Positions 32,452-41,371 of a stretch of DNA of 64,000 nt are shown piece after piece (positions within the stretch are counted from its first letter, which is position 1; every line of letters begins with the position of its first letter). The translations under genes and the position numbers were made by a program. The DNA comes from Actinopolymorpha alba DSM 45243. GTDB taxonomy: Bacteria; Actinomycetota; Actinomycetes; Propionibacteriales; Actinopolymorphaceae. A model generated the notes under the pieces. It ran no database searches. It had not been told where the DNA came from and saw only the letters and a list, made by a program, of their open reading frames with translations. The stretch lies in the NCBI RefSeq assembly GCF_000373925.1, contig NZ_KB892739.1, forward strand, positions 1 to 64,000, read 5' to 3'.

Positions 32452-33399
32452 TTATTTGCTCGACCGGCGGACCGTAATGTCGAACTCGCGGTAGACCCGC
32501 GCCCAGAATCCGTCCCGCAACCAGACCCGAGCCTCCGGGTAGGGGCGCAGCGAGTGGCCGAGTTCCTTCTCCGCCTCGATCAGGAGCTCGGTGTCGATGA
32601 CGGTCGGGAGGATCGGCCCGGGGAGGAGATCGCGGACGTTGTCGCGGCCGCGGGTGAGGATCCACTTCTGGGCGACGTGCTCGCCGACTTCCTCGACCGT
32701 GTTGCGGTTGGGGCCGAGCTTCGGGACGGTGCCACCGGGCGTGGACCGGACCGGCCGCGGCGCGGGCGTCTTCCCCGCGAACACCTGAGCGGGCGTGGGT
32801 GCGGGTTGGGCCGCCTGGGTGGACAGCGGATGCGACTCGCGCACATACGGCCGCAGGAGGTCCGCGGACAGCACCTCGACCGTGTCCGCCTCCCAGACCA
32901 GGCGCTCGGCCTGGTTGCTGCCGTAGGAGGGTTCGACCCCCCACAGATGGATGCGTACGCCGTACGCCTGCGCCGCCTCCACCGCGGACACCAGGTCCTC
33001 GTCACCGGCGAGCAGCACCGCGTCAGTGACCGCTCCGTGTCGGGCGAGTGCGTCGAGGTCGCTGCGGATCTGGGCGTCGACGCCCTTCTGCTGGCCCTGC
33101 TTGTTGAGGTTTCCCAACCGGACCTTGACCATCGGCAGGGCGGCGATCACCCGTTGGTCGACGGTTGGTACGCGGTCGTGAGCGGCGTCGTACCAATACA
33201 CCCGGAGCAACTCGCCCGGCAGCCGCTCGGCGGCCTGTTTTTGTAGGACCTGGATCAACTCGTCGGCAGCGACGCGGTACTCGCGGCGTTCGCGCGCACC
33301 GAAGAGCACTTCACCGGCCGCGGCGTAGAGGTAGCCGACGTCGACCAGGATGGCGTACTTCATCGCGAAGACCGACGCACTGAGGTCTGGGATTCCCAT
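32452..33399 (-). CDS. NYN-domain (PIN-like) putative ribonuclease
   Basis: A 315-residue protein. The NYN fold is seen in KYAILVDVGYLYAAAGEVLF (first acidic site), KGVDAQIRSDLDALAR and DAVLLAGDEDLVSAVEAAQA (later acidic residues) followed by YGVRIHLWGV. A Pro-rich linker leads to a C-terminal domain (QKWILTRGRDNVRDLLPGP, YPEARVWLRDGFWARVYREF) that may bind RNA or a partner. NYN proteins cut structured RNA. The ATG at 33399 is chosen because AGGGAGG lies six bases upstream. It stands alone and the gene is of a type common in actinobacterial chromosomes. Confidence 0.85.
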   Translation of the reverse strand: MGIPDLSASVFAMKYAILVDVGYLYAAAGEVLFGARERREYRVAADELIQVLQKQAAERLPGELLRVYWYDAAHDRVPTVDQRVIAALPMVKVRLGNLNKQGQQKGVDAQIRSDLDALARHGAVTDAVLLAGDEDLVSAVEAAQAYGVRIHLWGVEPSYGSNQAERLVWEADTVEVLSADLLRPYVRESHPLSTQAAQPAPTPAQVFAGKTPAPRPVRSTPGGTVPKLGPNRNTVEEVGEHVAQKWILTRGRDNVRDLLPGPILPTVIDTELLIEAEKELGHSLRPYPEARVWLRDGFWARVYREFDITVRRSSK

Positions 33400-33580
33400 C
33401 GTCACCCTCCCTCGACCTCACTGCACGTTGCCGCGCACCGGCAAAATTCCTGAGCCGGGCGCTTTCCCCAGCGAGCGTACACGTCTGTCCCATCCGGTGG
33501 ACCGCGGATGTTGAGACACGGCCGACGCTCACGGAGCGTCGGCGATGGATGGAACGCCAGGCAGCCGGGATCAGCGGCCG

Positions 33581-34567
33581 CTACTCGCGGTGCTGCTGCC
33601 ACCGGTCGGCAGGGTTGCCGGCCTCTCCCCTGCGCCCGAGTCGGTCGATGACGTCGACGAGCTGTCGTACGGTGCGCTCGATCTCCTGGTTGGCGCGGTT
33701 CCGCTCGGTGATGATCACGGCGAGCAGGAGCGCCGTCAGCGCGATGGAGCCGTTGAAGATCTGGAGAAGGATCATGTCGGTCAGCAGTCCCTCGTTGGCG
33801 AACGGACCGTACCCGTGCGCGGCGGCATCGACAGCGAGGGCAGAGGCGATCAACGCACAGGGGGCGGTGCCGGCGAGTTGGAAGCGGAATCCCGCCCAGA
33901 TCAGGAACGGAAATGCCACAAAAAGGATATCCAAGGTCCGCAGCGCGATGCCAATCGCCAGGAACGTGCCAGCCAGGAGCGCCGCGGCCTCGACCCACCG
34001 CTGCCAAGGAACGCCGCGTGGCCAACCGATACTGCGGATGACGAGGAGCAGTGGGGTGACGATGAGGACGCCGAGCGCCTCCCCCGTCCACCACAGCATC
34101 CACGTCGACCAGAACCCGTTCACCGGAATCGGACCGAAGAACACGATCGCGACGCTGCCCACGGTGGCGCTGATCAGCGTCGAGGTGAAGGCACCCAGGA
34201 AGACCAGCGCGAAGGCATCGCGCAGCCGGTCGAGTTGGTTGTGGAACCCCACCCGGCGCAGCATCAGGTATCCACAGACGGGAGCTAACGTGTTGCCGAA
34301 CGTGGTCCCGAGCACGACGGGCAAAGGGCTCCCGATCAGGAGGTTCGACACGAGGGCACCCACCAGGATGCCGGGCCAGACCCAGGGGCCAAGCAGCAAC
34401 AGGGCAGCCATCGCGACACCGGTCACCGGCCACAGCGGGGCGAGCTGCCGTCGATGGACCAACTCGTCGAGGAGCCCGGCGTCCGCCGCTACCCAGTAGG
34501 CCACCGCTACAACGAGGTTCTTGAGGCAAACCACCGCAGCACGGCGGAGCCTGTGGCTGTCAACCAC
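33581..34567 (-). CDS. MASE1-domain membrane protein without output domain
   Basis: A 328-residue membrane protein with eight or so helices in the MASE1 pattern: WPVTGVAMAALLLLGPWVWP, LVSNLLIGSPLPVVLGTTFG and WWTGEALGVLIVTPLLLV are family hallmarks. MASE1 normally precedes GGDEF/EAL or kinase domains; here only a short coiled-coil (ERNRANQEIERTVRQLVDVI) follows, then the stop. It may signal through a partner or be a stand-alone receptor. GTG start; minus-strand TAACAT (34574-34579) is six bases upstream, so the mRNA may be leaderless. Confidence 0.82.
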   Translation of the reverse strand: MVDSHRLRRAAVVCLKNLVVAVAYWVAADAGLLDELVHRRQLAPLWPVTGVAMAALLLLGPWVWPGILVGALVSNLLIGSPLPVVLGTTFGNTLAPVCGYLMLRRVGFHNQLDRLRDAFALVFLGAFTSTLISATVGSVAIVFFGPIPVNGFWSTWMLWWTGEALGVLIVTPLLLVIRSIGWPRGVPWQRWVEAAALLAGTFLAIGIALRTLDILFVAFPFLIWAGFRFQLAGTAPCALIASALAVDAAAHGYGPFANEGLLTDMILLQIFNGSIALTALLLAVIITERNRANQEIERTVRQLVDVIDRLGRRGEAGNPADRWQQHRE

Positions 34568-34573
34568 AGGACG

Positions 34574-34579
34574 ATGTTA
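34574..34579 (-). promoter_or_regulatory. -10 box of leaderless MASE1 gene
   Basis: Minus-strand TAACAT, six bases ahead of the GTG at 34567. No SD-like sequence lies between. Confidence 0.4.
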
Positions 34580-34669
34580 CGCGCGTTGACCAGGTCACCA
34601 CCCATCTCGCGGACCCCCATTCCCGACCGCCAGGGCGGTCGGATTCCGGTGTGCGCAAGATGCCCGGTT

Positions 34670-34721
34670 TGCAAAAGGCAAGGCCCCTCTCTGAGCTACA
34701 ACCTGGCTACAGAGAGGGGCC
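34670..34721 (-). terminator. Rho-independent terminator after tRNA-Asn
   Basis: A perfect 12-bp stem (34682-34693 with 34710-34721; arms GGCCCCTCTCTG/CAGAGAGGGGCC) with a 16-nt loop is followed on the minus strand by TTGCCTTTTGC. It ends transcription of the tRNA gene 45 bases upstream. Confidence 0.85.
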
Positions 34722-34765
34722 TCCAGACCCACCGGCCTTCGGGTTGGAACCCCAGGCCAAACGCG

Positions 34766-34838
34766 CTCCCGCGGCTGGACTCGAACCAGCAACCTGCCGG
34801 TTAACAGCCGGACGCTCTGCCAATTGAGCTACGCGGGA
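34766..34838 (-). tRNA. tRNA-Asn (GTT)
   Basis: The minus strand folds into a full cloverleaf: acceptor stem TCCCGCG/CGCGGGA, D-arm with AGCTCAATTGGCAGAGC, anticodon loop CTGTTAA giving GTT, and T-arm GGTTCGAGTCC. Discriminator base G; CCA is not encoded. tRNA-Asn is a common integration target for mobile elements, but no integrase or duplicated 3' end is seen beside it. Confidence 0.95.
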
Positions 34839-34919
34839 TCGCCGTGCCGGCGACTGCCGGCCCCGCATAGGTTAGCAGCACCCTCGCCGGGGCAGCGCAC
34901 GCCTCCGTCCCCTGATCCA

Positions 34920-36542
34920 TCAGCGTGGCAGTGCGCCGAACTCGCGGAACACCCTCAGCACTTCCGGCTCGCTGGCGAACGCCTTGGCGACGTCCTGATC
35001 GGTGACGATCCGGTGGGCGTTGGTATCGATGTAGTCCCGGAGTAACCGGTCAAAGGTGGCAGATCCGGCCGCCTGCCGCGCGCGAAGCAGCATCGCACCG
35101 CCCTGCCGGTAGACGCCCGCGCCGTACAGATCGGGGTTGCCGAGCGCGTCGTACCACCGCATCGACTCACCGACCTTGTTGTGGACCAGCGTCGGAGCGA
35201 CGAACGTCATGCGCGCGCTGAGGTCGCCGCTGGTCAGCGCCTCGGCGTACTCCGCGAAGGACTCGTCGAGCCAGGGGTCGCGGGCCTGGTTGTTGCCGAC
35301 TAACCCGTAGAACCACATGTGCGCCACCTCGTGCGGCACCAGTTGCGGGAAGCCAGCCATGTCGACGTCCCCGAACTGGATCGCCCCCGGGAACTCGATG
35401 CCGCTGGTGATGTCCGGCACGATCGAGACCCAGAGGTCGGCGTACGGGAACGGTCCGAGGTGTGTCGAGAGCTCCTTCATCGCCGCCTCGGTGGAGTCGG
35501 CCCACTCGGCGACCGGTGTACTGGTGCCGATGGTCGGGGCGCCGACGTGCAGGCGTACGCCGTCCACGGTGCGCTCGACCAGCTCCATCCGCCCCACCGT
35601 CACGGCGACGTCGCGGACGGCGTCAGCGCTGAACCGGTGGACGACACTCCCCGAACGCGACGAGGGTTCGGTGCCCATCGACCGACCCGTGCCGAGCACC
35701 TGGTCGGCCCGCGGCGCCACCACGTCGAGCTGCGCCAGCCGGAACTCCTCGCTGGTGACCGTCTCCCCGAACAACCGGACCGCCGGGTCGGTCACCCAAC
35801 CGCGGCCGCGTTCCCAGGCGAGCAGGGGGTACGCCGTCGCGAGCCACGCGGTGCGGTCCTCGGTCGAGTAGCCAACGCGTTCGGGGGTGTCGGCGCCCAG
35901 GGTGAGCGTGAACGCGAGGTCGATCGTGGCCTTCTTGCCGGCCGCGATACATCCCTTGACAGGCAGGCGGACCAGCGTCCCGGGCGTGCCCGTCGGGGCG
36001 CCCGCCGCCTCGACCTTCGGTGTCACGACGGCACCACCCACGGCCGCCGACGTCACGTCGAGCCGGTTGCCGAAGCTCGCCGTCTCCGGCTTGTTGGGCC
36101 ACGTGCGGAACACCACCTCGCAGGTACGCCGGTCCGGTGTGAAGACGACCTGCTCGGTCCCTTGGACCACTCGGCGGTCGGCTGGTACGTCGAAGCAGAG
36201 CTTCACCACCGGGCGGTCCTTCCACGGCCCGGCTCGCTGCGCGTTCCGCGCCTGGGTGGCGGTCGCGGCCGTCGTCCCGGTCGTCTCTGTCGTCGCCTGG
36301 GAGGGGTCGGCGTACGACACCTTGGAGCTGACCCCGCCACCGCCACCATCGGTCGGACACGCGGAGGGTTGGTTCGGTGAGGACGGCGGAGGAGCGGAAT
36401 CGGTCGGCGCCGGCGTCGCGGTCGGTGCGGCACTCGGAGTCGCGAGGCCGCCGACGGCGCTCGGGGCACATCCGGCGAGTCCGGCCGCGACGAGGCCGAG
36501 CACCACCGCGGCGACGCGGAGCCGGCTCCTCGCCCGACTCAC
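34920..36542 (-). CDS. M1-family zinc metallopeptidase lipoprotein
   Basis: A 540-residue protein. The start is GTG at 36542 overlapping the upstream stop by four bases. The signal peptide ends in the lipobox LAGCAPS, then a long Pro/Thr/Ser-rich spacer. The catalytic site is VPHEVAHMWFYGL (HExxH) with the third zinc ligand Glu in WLDESFAEY 18 residues on; the GxMEN-like exopeptidase motif is replaced by GIEFPGAIQF, which suggests altered substrate choice compared with aminopeptidase N. The N-terminal beta domain (FDVPADRRVVQGTEQVVFTP) is M1-like. It acts on the outer face of the membrane. A longer upstream frame is antisense noise. Confidence 0.88.
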   Translation of the reverse strand: MSRARSRLRVAAVVLGLVAAGLAGCAPSAVGGLATPSAAPTATPAPTDSAPPPSSPNQPSACPTDGGGGGVSSKVSYADPSQATTETTGTTAATATQARNAQRAGPWKDRPVVKLCFDVPADRRVVQGTEQVVFTPDRRTCEVVFRTWPNKPETASFGNRLDVTSAAVGGAVVTPKVEAAGAPTGTPGTLVRLPVKGCIAAGKKATIDLAFTLTLGADTPERVGYSTEDRTAWLATAYPLLAWERGRGWVTDPAVRLFGETVTSEEFRLAQLDVVAPRADQVLGTGRSMGTEPSSRSGSVVHRFSADAVRDVAVTVGRMELVERTVDGVRLHVGAPTIGTSTPVAEWADSTEAAMKELSTHLGPFPYADLWVSIVPDITSGIEFPGAIQFGDVDMAGFPQLVPHEVAHMWFYGLVGNNQARDPWLDESFAEYAEALTSGDLSARMTFVAPTLVHNKVGESMRWYDALGNPDLYGAGVYRQGGAMLLRARQAAGSATFDRLLRDYIDTNAHRIVTDQDVAKAFASEPEVLRVFREFGALPR

Positions 36543-37057
36543 GGCTCGACCTCGGCGCGCACCGCGGCAAGAGCGCGTTCGGCCGCCGCCAGGATCTCCG
36601 GATCGTCTGGATCGATACCTTCGTCGAACGCGACCGCCCACAAAAGTGCTGTGCCCACACCAGGAGCACGGCGAGCGATCACGCGGATGCCGCGCCGCCC
36701 CCGCAGGGCGACGCGCTGCTCGAACACCACACTGGCGGTGATCCGCTCGCGGATGAGCCCCAACAAGGAGACGTCGGGCTGCTCGAAGCGGAAGGTCGAG
36801 GTGGGCTGCGGCTCTCCGAGCGGTGCGGTCTCGGTGACGCGGAGGAGTTCGGCGTCGCGGTCCCACTCGGCGTGCTCGACCTGCTCCCACGGAACCCGAT
36901 GATGGGGAGCACCCGACTCGCCTGGCAGGTGGATCGCCAGGTTGGTCGCGACCACCCAGCGACCAGACACGTCGGAGCCGGCCGCGAGGATTCGTTCGTG
37001 GCGTTCGAGCGCGAGGGAGTCGGTCACCTCGCGGGGAACGCTATGCCGTCGGCGCAC
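36539..37057 (-). CDS. Conserved actinobacterial protein of unknown function
   Basis: A 172-residue soluble protein, mainly beta-strands in its middle (GRWVVATNLAIHL, APHHRVPWEQVEHAEWDRDA, TSTFRFEQPDVSLLG), resembling the PH-like small proteins that occur in actinobacteria, with a helical C-terminus (EILAAAERALAAVRAEVEP). It begins MRRRHSVPREVTDSLAL and is translationally coupled to the M1 peptidase gene (GTGA overlap). No enzyme motif. A role connected with the cell envelope protease is possible from gene order only. Confidence 0.75.
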   Translation of the reverse strand: MRRRHSVPREVTDSLALERHERILAAGSDVSGRWVVATNLAIHLPGESGAPHHRVPWEQVEHAEWDRDAELLRVTETAPLGEPQPTSTFRFEQPDVSLLGLIRERITASVVFEQRVALRGRRGIRVIARRAPGVGTALLWAVAFDEGIDPDDPEILAAAERALAAVRAEVEP

Positions 37058-37149
37058 CAGGTCACCGTACTGGCCCCGCCTCCAAGATCCGAGGACGAGG
37101 CCAGCTCGTGGTGCGAACGACTACCCGGGCCCAGGCTGACGCCGGAACC

Positions 37150-38268
37150 TCAGGCGAGGTACTCCCGGAGTGCCGGCGCCCAACCGCCACCCCGCAGCTT
37201 GGCGAGCGTCTTGGCCTCGATCTGCCGGACGCGTTCCCGGGTGACCCCGAACCTCCGGCCGACCTCCTCCAGGGTGTGGATCTGACCGTCGGTGAGGCCG
37301 TAGCGCATCTGGACGACGTAGCGTTCCCGCTCACCCAACTGCGCGAGCGCGGAGTCGATGTGCTCGCGCATCAACGACGACGCCGCCGCCTCCAACGGGG
37401 CGACGGCGTCCAGGTCCTCAATCAGGTCACCAAGCTCAGACGCTTCCATCTCACCGATCGGAGTATGCAGCGAGACGGGTTCTCGGGCCAACCGAAGAAG
37501 CTCACTCACACGTTCGGGACCAAGCCCGACGAGCCCTGCGACTTCCTCGATCAGAGGATCTCGACCCAGCTGTTGGAAGAGCTGCCGCTGCGCGCGGAGC
37601 ACCCGGTTGATCGCGTCGACAACGTGGACGGGTACGCGGATCGCGCGCGACTGGTCGGCGATCGCGCGGGAGATCGCCTGCCGGATCCACCAGGTGGCGT
37701 ACGTCGAGAACTTGTAACCCCGGGTGTAGTCGAACTTCTCGACCGCCCGGATAAGACCCAGGTTGCCTTCCTGGATGAGGTCCAGGAGGGGCAGCCCGCG
37801 ACCTGTACACCGCTTGGCGACTGACACCACCAAGCGCAGGTTCGCCTCGATGAGGCGACGCTTCGCCTCACATCCGAGACGTACGAGCGCCCTGAGCTCG
37901 GCGTCCGTCGCCACCACGGTGCCACCCTCGACGAGGCGGCGTTCGGCGAAGAGTCCTGCCTCCACCGCCCGCGCCAGCTCGACTTCCTCCTCGGCGGTGA
38001 GCAGCCGGACGCGTCCTATCTCGCGGAGGTACTGCCGGACGAGATCGGGCGCGCGTTCGGTCGGCTCATCGAGAAGCGGGAGGTCTTCTACCTCTGATCC
38101 TTGCTCGATGGCGCCGGCCGCAGTTTCTGATTGTTGAACACGAACGGGGATCGTGTCGGGCTCGTCGGCGTCAACGGGGCGAGGATCAGGTTGCATGCCC
38201 CGCGCTGCCTCGTCAGCTGTCGGGGTGTCGGCTCTTTGAGCCACGGTCTTGAGTGCGAAAACCGGCAC
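37150..38268 (-). CDS. RNA polymerase sigma factor, group 2 sigma-70
   Basis: A 372-residue sigma factor. Region 1.2 [19 protein letters not shown], region 2.1-2.4 [40 protein letters not shown] and [20 protein letters not shown], region 3 and region 4.2 [20 protein letters not shown] are all intact. The lack of the long acidic region 1.1 of the principal sigma and the length point to a group 2 (HrdA/C/D- or SigB-like of mycobacteria) factor for alternate growth conditions. The start is GTG 38268 because GGGAGGAG lies about eight bases upstream; the upstream ATG at 38322 has no SD. Confidence 0.92.
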   Translation of the reverse strand: MPVFALKTVAQRADTPTADEAARGMQPDPRPVDADEPDTIPVRVQQSETAAGAIEQGSEVEDLPLLDEPTERAPDLVRQYLREIGRVRLLTAEEEVELARAVEAGLFAERRLVEGGTVVATDAELRALVRLGCEAKRRLIEANLRLVVSVAKRCTGRGLPLLDLIQEGNLGLIRAVEKFDYTRGYKFSTYATWWIRQAISRAIADQSRAIRVPVHVVDAINRVLRAQRQLFQQLGRDPLIEEVAGLVGLGPERVSELLRLAREPVSLHTPIGEMEASELGDLIEDLDAVAPLEAAASSLMREHIDSALAQLGERERYVVQMRYGLTDGQIHTLEEVGRRFGVTRERVRQIEAKTLAKLRGGGWAPALREYLA

Positions 38269-38393
38269 AGCGCAACTCCTCCCACGGGGAAGATCGGCAT
38301 GATCCAGTGTGCCTGTCCGCACTCAGTTACGTAGGGCATTTACGAATACTCGTGGAGCTATGGCCAACGTCGGCACATCACCCGCCAGACGCC

Positions 38394-40001
38394 TCAGTCG
38401 AGCTTCATCCCGGATGTCGGAACCCAGTACCCCTCCAGCGGTCCATCGGCGATGAGGGCGTGGACCGATCCGTCAATCCAGGCGGTCCGGTCGAACGGCG
38501 CGGGTTGCTGGGACGGCACCACCACGGTCCTGGTGTCCACGAGCTTCCCGTCCGCGTCGTACTTCGTACCGATGTACGTCTGGCGACCCAGGAACGCGCC
38601 CGTCCGGTTGGCGCGGTACCCCACCTCCGCGACCGGACCGCGCAGCATGACCCGCCCCGGCTTCTCCGGAACCCACAAACCCGTGAGTGGCCCCGTGGCG
38701 ACGCGGTAATAGACGCCTCTCCCCTTGATCCGCATCCGGCGGATGGTCGTGCCGGTCGTCGCCTCGTGCAGTGTCAACCGCTTCTGGCCGAGCAGGTCGC
38801 CAGTGGGGATGTCGAAGTTGTACCCGACCTGGACGCCGGGCTCGAAGTCGATGGTGCGTGGTTCGTCGAACACCGGCGAGGGGTTGTCGTCGCGCAGGAT
38901 GTCGGCGAAGCGGACGAACTCCGCCGCACCGGTCATCCGCCACAGCTGGACGAACTGCTCGATGTGCAGGTTGTGGTACTTGTTCGCGGCGACGCTCTCG
39001 TGCTTCAGGTCGTACATCGACCGGCCGCGCGGGACCCGCACGGTCACCCGGTGGCGGTTCATCGTGGTGACCGCGCCGTCGAAGAGCGCCAGTGCCGAGT
39101 CGTTCTTGGAGAGGCGGTAGTACTGCCACAGCCCGAAGATGGCGGACATGTGGCCGTTGAAGACGAGGTCGGACTCGCGCGGCGTACCAAGCGGATACTC
39201 GACGAGCCAGAGCAGGCCACGGGAATCGACACTGACCACCCAGGGTGCGGTCGTGCTGGGGGCATTCAGGAAGCTCGCGAAGGTCCGGTCGGCTGCCTGC
39301 CGCCACTTCGCCTCGCCCGTGGCCTCGGCCAGCCGGGAGAAGAAGAGGAGTACCTTGCCCTGCGCGAGCCCGCTGTACCACGGCGCCCGCATCGTCTCGT
39401 CGGGGTTGCCGTTCAGCCGGAAGTCGAAGCCGTACGGGTAGTACCAGGCACCGCGGGACTCGACCCGGCGGTCGATGAGGCGCTGCGCCTGCGCCTTCGC
39501 GCGGTCGAGGTAGGCGGTGTTCTTGGTGAGCCGGTAGGCGTCGATGTTCTCCAGCCCGTAGTTGGCCTGGAAGTTGGGATGGTCATAGACCTTGCCGCCA
39601 AGCCTGTAGACGCGTACTCCCTGCGCGTCGTGCGGGCCGGTGTCCTTCAGGGAAGTGACACGGTTCATCACCACGGGCGCCTGGTTGATGGGGAGGTCGC
39701 GGAACTTGTAGCCGTCCCGGCTGAACGAGAACCCCGGCCGCCCGAGTCGCACCGGTTTCCCGGGCGGTGCGGACCCGTCGTTCTGCTGGCGGAGGACGGC
39801 GTCCACGTCCCGGGAGGGTGGGAACACCAGATCCTTCCGCGGCCCCGCCCGATCGGGTGGCTGGCTCGGGTTGTTCAGCTGGCTCGAGTTGTTCAACTCA
39901 CCCGGCCCGTCGAGCTGATCAGACTCGACCGCCGTCAGCGGCGAGCACGCTGAGGACAGCAGGCCAAGGACAAGCGCAACCGCCGCCACCCACCGCCACA
40001 T
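38394..40001 (-). CDS. Lipoprotein with D-glucuronyl C5-epimerase-like domain
   Basis: A 535-residue protein with a lipoprotein signal (VLGLLSSACSP) and a disordered spacer. The main domain has VYDHPNFQANYGLENIDAYR, WYYPYGFDFRLNGN, MRAPWYSGLAQGKVLLFFSR and DLVFNGHMSAIFGLWQYYRL: the alpha/alpha barrel signature of D-glucuronyl C5-epimerases, which invert glucuronate to iduronate in heparan-like chains. Tyr and Glu residues of those motifs are retained. The last 150 residues form a beta-rich module (GVYYRVATGPLTGLWVPEKP and a repeat-like GPLEGYWVPTSG) that may bind polysaccharide. It probably modifies an extracellular uronate polymer. No glycosyltransferases are adjacent. Confidence 0.82.
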   Translation of the reverse strand: MWRWVAAVALVLGLLSSACSPLTAVESDQLDGPGELNNSSQLNNPSQPPDRAGPRKDLVFPPSRDVDAVLRQQNDGSAPPGKPVRLGRPGFSFSRDGYKFRDLPINQAPVVMNRVTSLKDTGPHDAQGVRVYRLGGKVYDHPNFQANYGLENIDAYRLTKNTAYLDRAKAQAQRLIDRRVESRGAWYYPYGFDFRLNGNPDETMRAPWYSGLAQGKVLLFFSRLAEATGEAKWRQAADRTFASFLNAPSTTAPWVVSVDSRGLLWLVEYPLGTPRESDLVFNGHMSAIFGLWQYYRLSKNDSALALFDGAVTTMNRHRVTVRVPRGRSMYDLKHESVAANKYHNLHIEQFVQLWRMTGAAEFVRFADILRDDNPSPVFDEPRTIDFEPGVQVGYNFDIPTGDLLGQKRLTLHEATTGTTIRRMRIKGRGVYYRVATGPLTGLWVPEKPGRVMLRGPVAEVGYRANRTGAFLGRQTYIGTKYDADGKLVDTRTVVVPSQQPAPFDRTAWIDGSVHALIADGPLEGYWVPTSGMKLD

Positions 40002-40178
40002 CCGCCGCCTACCTCTCCCCCCGTGCCACCCGGGTCACTGAACGTGCCATTCGACGCCTCTGGCCGGGATGGCTAACAGAAAGAGAAAACGCAGCGTCGC
40101 CAGCAGCGGTTGCATCCCTGCTCCGCAACTTTCGTGGCCGATCCCGGACGACTGTGGCGATCGACGTTTCGCGGACGT

Positions 40179-40220
40179 AAAAAACGGACGCCGTGTGGTC
40201 ACACGACCACACGGCGTCCG
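40179..40220 (-). terminator. Rho-independent terminator of the sugar isomerase transcript
   Basis: A perfect 15-bp stem (40185-40199 with 40206-40220) around a CACACG loop is followed on the minus strand by TTTTTT (40184-40179). It lies 19 bases after the stop of the minus-strand TIM-barrel gene. Confidence 0.92.
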
Positions 40221-40238
40221 TGGTATCAGTAGGCGGGG

Positions 40239-41249
40239 TCAGCTGTCGGAGCTGAAGGCAGCGTCGAACGACGCGGCCGACGGCTCGATCTCGCACAAGG
40301 CCCGCACGGTCGCGAGCGCTTCCGGCGCGCCCATCAACCGGTCCATGCCCGCGTCCTCCCACTCCACCGAGATCGGGCCGTCGTACCCGATCGCGTTGAG
40401 CGCGCGGAAGCAGTCCTCCCACGGCACGTCACCACGTCCGGTCGACACGAAGTCCCAACCCCGGCGCAGGTCGCCCCAGGGCAGGTGGGACGACAACCGA
40501 CCGTTGCGGCCGTTGCCGACCCGGCGCTTGGCGTCCTTACAGTCGACGTGGTAGATCCGGTCCTTGAAGTCGAGGATGAACCCCACCGGGTCGAGGTCCT
40601 GCCACACGAAGTGGCTCGGGTCCCAGTTCAGACCGAACGCCGGCCGGTGACCGATCGCCTCGAGCGTGCGGACCGTCGTCCAGTAGTCGTACGCGATCTC
40701 GCTCGGGTGCACCTCGTGGGCAAACCGCACACCCACCTCGTCGTACACGTCGAGGATGGGGTTCCACCGGTCGGCGAAGTCCTGGTAGCCCGCGTCGACC
40801 AGGGCCTCGGAGGCCGGCGGGAACATCGCGACGTACTTCCAGATCGACGAGCCGGTGAAGCCGACCACGGTGTTGACACCCAGCCGGGCGGCCGCCCGCG
40901 CGGTCATCTTCATTTCCTCGGCGGCTCGCTGGCGCACGCCCTCGGGATCGCCGTCGCCCCAGATCCGGGCCGGCAGGATGTCCTTGTGGCGTTCGTCGAT
41001 CGGGTCGTCGCAGACGGCCTGACCCTTGAGGTGGTTGGAGATCGCCCAGACCTTGAGGTTGTGCCTCTCCAGAGTGTCCAGCTTGTCCTTGACGTACTTG
41101 TCGTCCTCGGCCGCCTTCCAGACATCCAGATGGTCGCCCCAGCAGGCGATTTCGAGGCCGTCATATCCCCATTCGGAGGCCAGCCGGCACATCTCCTCAA
41201 AGGGCAGGTCAGCCCACTGACCGGTGAACAAGGTAACGGGACGTGGCAT
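40239..41249 (-). CDS. Sugar phosphate isomerase/epimerase family TIM-barrel protein
   Basis: A 336-residue AP-endonuclease-2-like TIM barrel. [74 protein letters not shown] and [10 protein letters not shown] carry the Glu, Asp and His metal ligands of xylose-isomerase-like epimerases (EVHP, DPSH, HVDCKD), and the last Glu is in [12 protein letters not shown]. The start has AAGGAGAAG upstream. It forms a transcription unit with the Gfo/Idh/MocA gene 122 bases away, a pairing typical of catabolism of inositol-like or keto-sugars. A LacI-like palindrome precedes it. Confidence 0.88.
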   Translation of the reverse strand: MPRPVTLFTGQWADLPFEEMCRLASEWGYDGLEIACWGDHLDVWKAAEDDKYVKDKLDTLERHNLKVWAISNHLKGQAVCDDPIDERHKDILPARIWGDGDPEGVRQRAAEEMKMTARAAARLGVNTVVGFTGSSIWKYVAMFPPASEALVDAGYQDFADRWNPILDVYDEVGVRFAHEVHPSEIAYDYWTTVRTLEAIGHRPAFGLNWDPSHFVWQDLDPVGFILDFKDRIYHVDCKDAKRRVGNGRNGRLSSHLPWGDLRRGWDFVSTGRGDVPWEDCFRALNAIGYDGPISVEWEDAGMDRLMGAPEALATVRALCEIEPSAASFDAAFSSDS

Positions 41250-41309
41250 CTGCTCTTCTCCTTCTCGAAGCTGGCGGGTACTTCACGTGGCCTGTGCCTG
41301 TGCCTGCGC

Positions 41310-41331
41310 CGCATGGCGTCGATACCATGCG
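41310..41331. promoter_or_regulatory. LacI-type palindrome before TIM-barrel gene
   Basis: GCATGGCGTCGATACCATGC (41311-41330) is an inverted repeat with central TCGA and flanking C/G that extends it to 22 bases. It lies 62 bases upstream of the gene at 41249, between it and the Gfo/Idh/MocA gene. Just beyond is a second short palindrome CACGTAAACGTG. Confidence 0.5.
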
Positions 41332-41371
41332 AAGCGCGTAATGACCACGTAAACGTGATCATTTGGGTCAC

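Noticed and set aside
34766-34838. tRNA-Asn as an integration site for an island
   Set aside because: No integrase, no repeated 3' tRNA end and no atypical block directly next to it in this window.
35319-36380. Plus-strand frame of 353 codons
   Set aside because: Antisense to the M1 peptidase, whose HExxH site and lipobox are clear.
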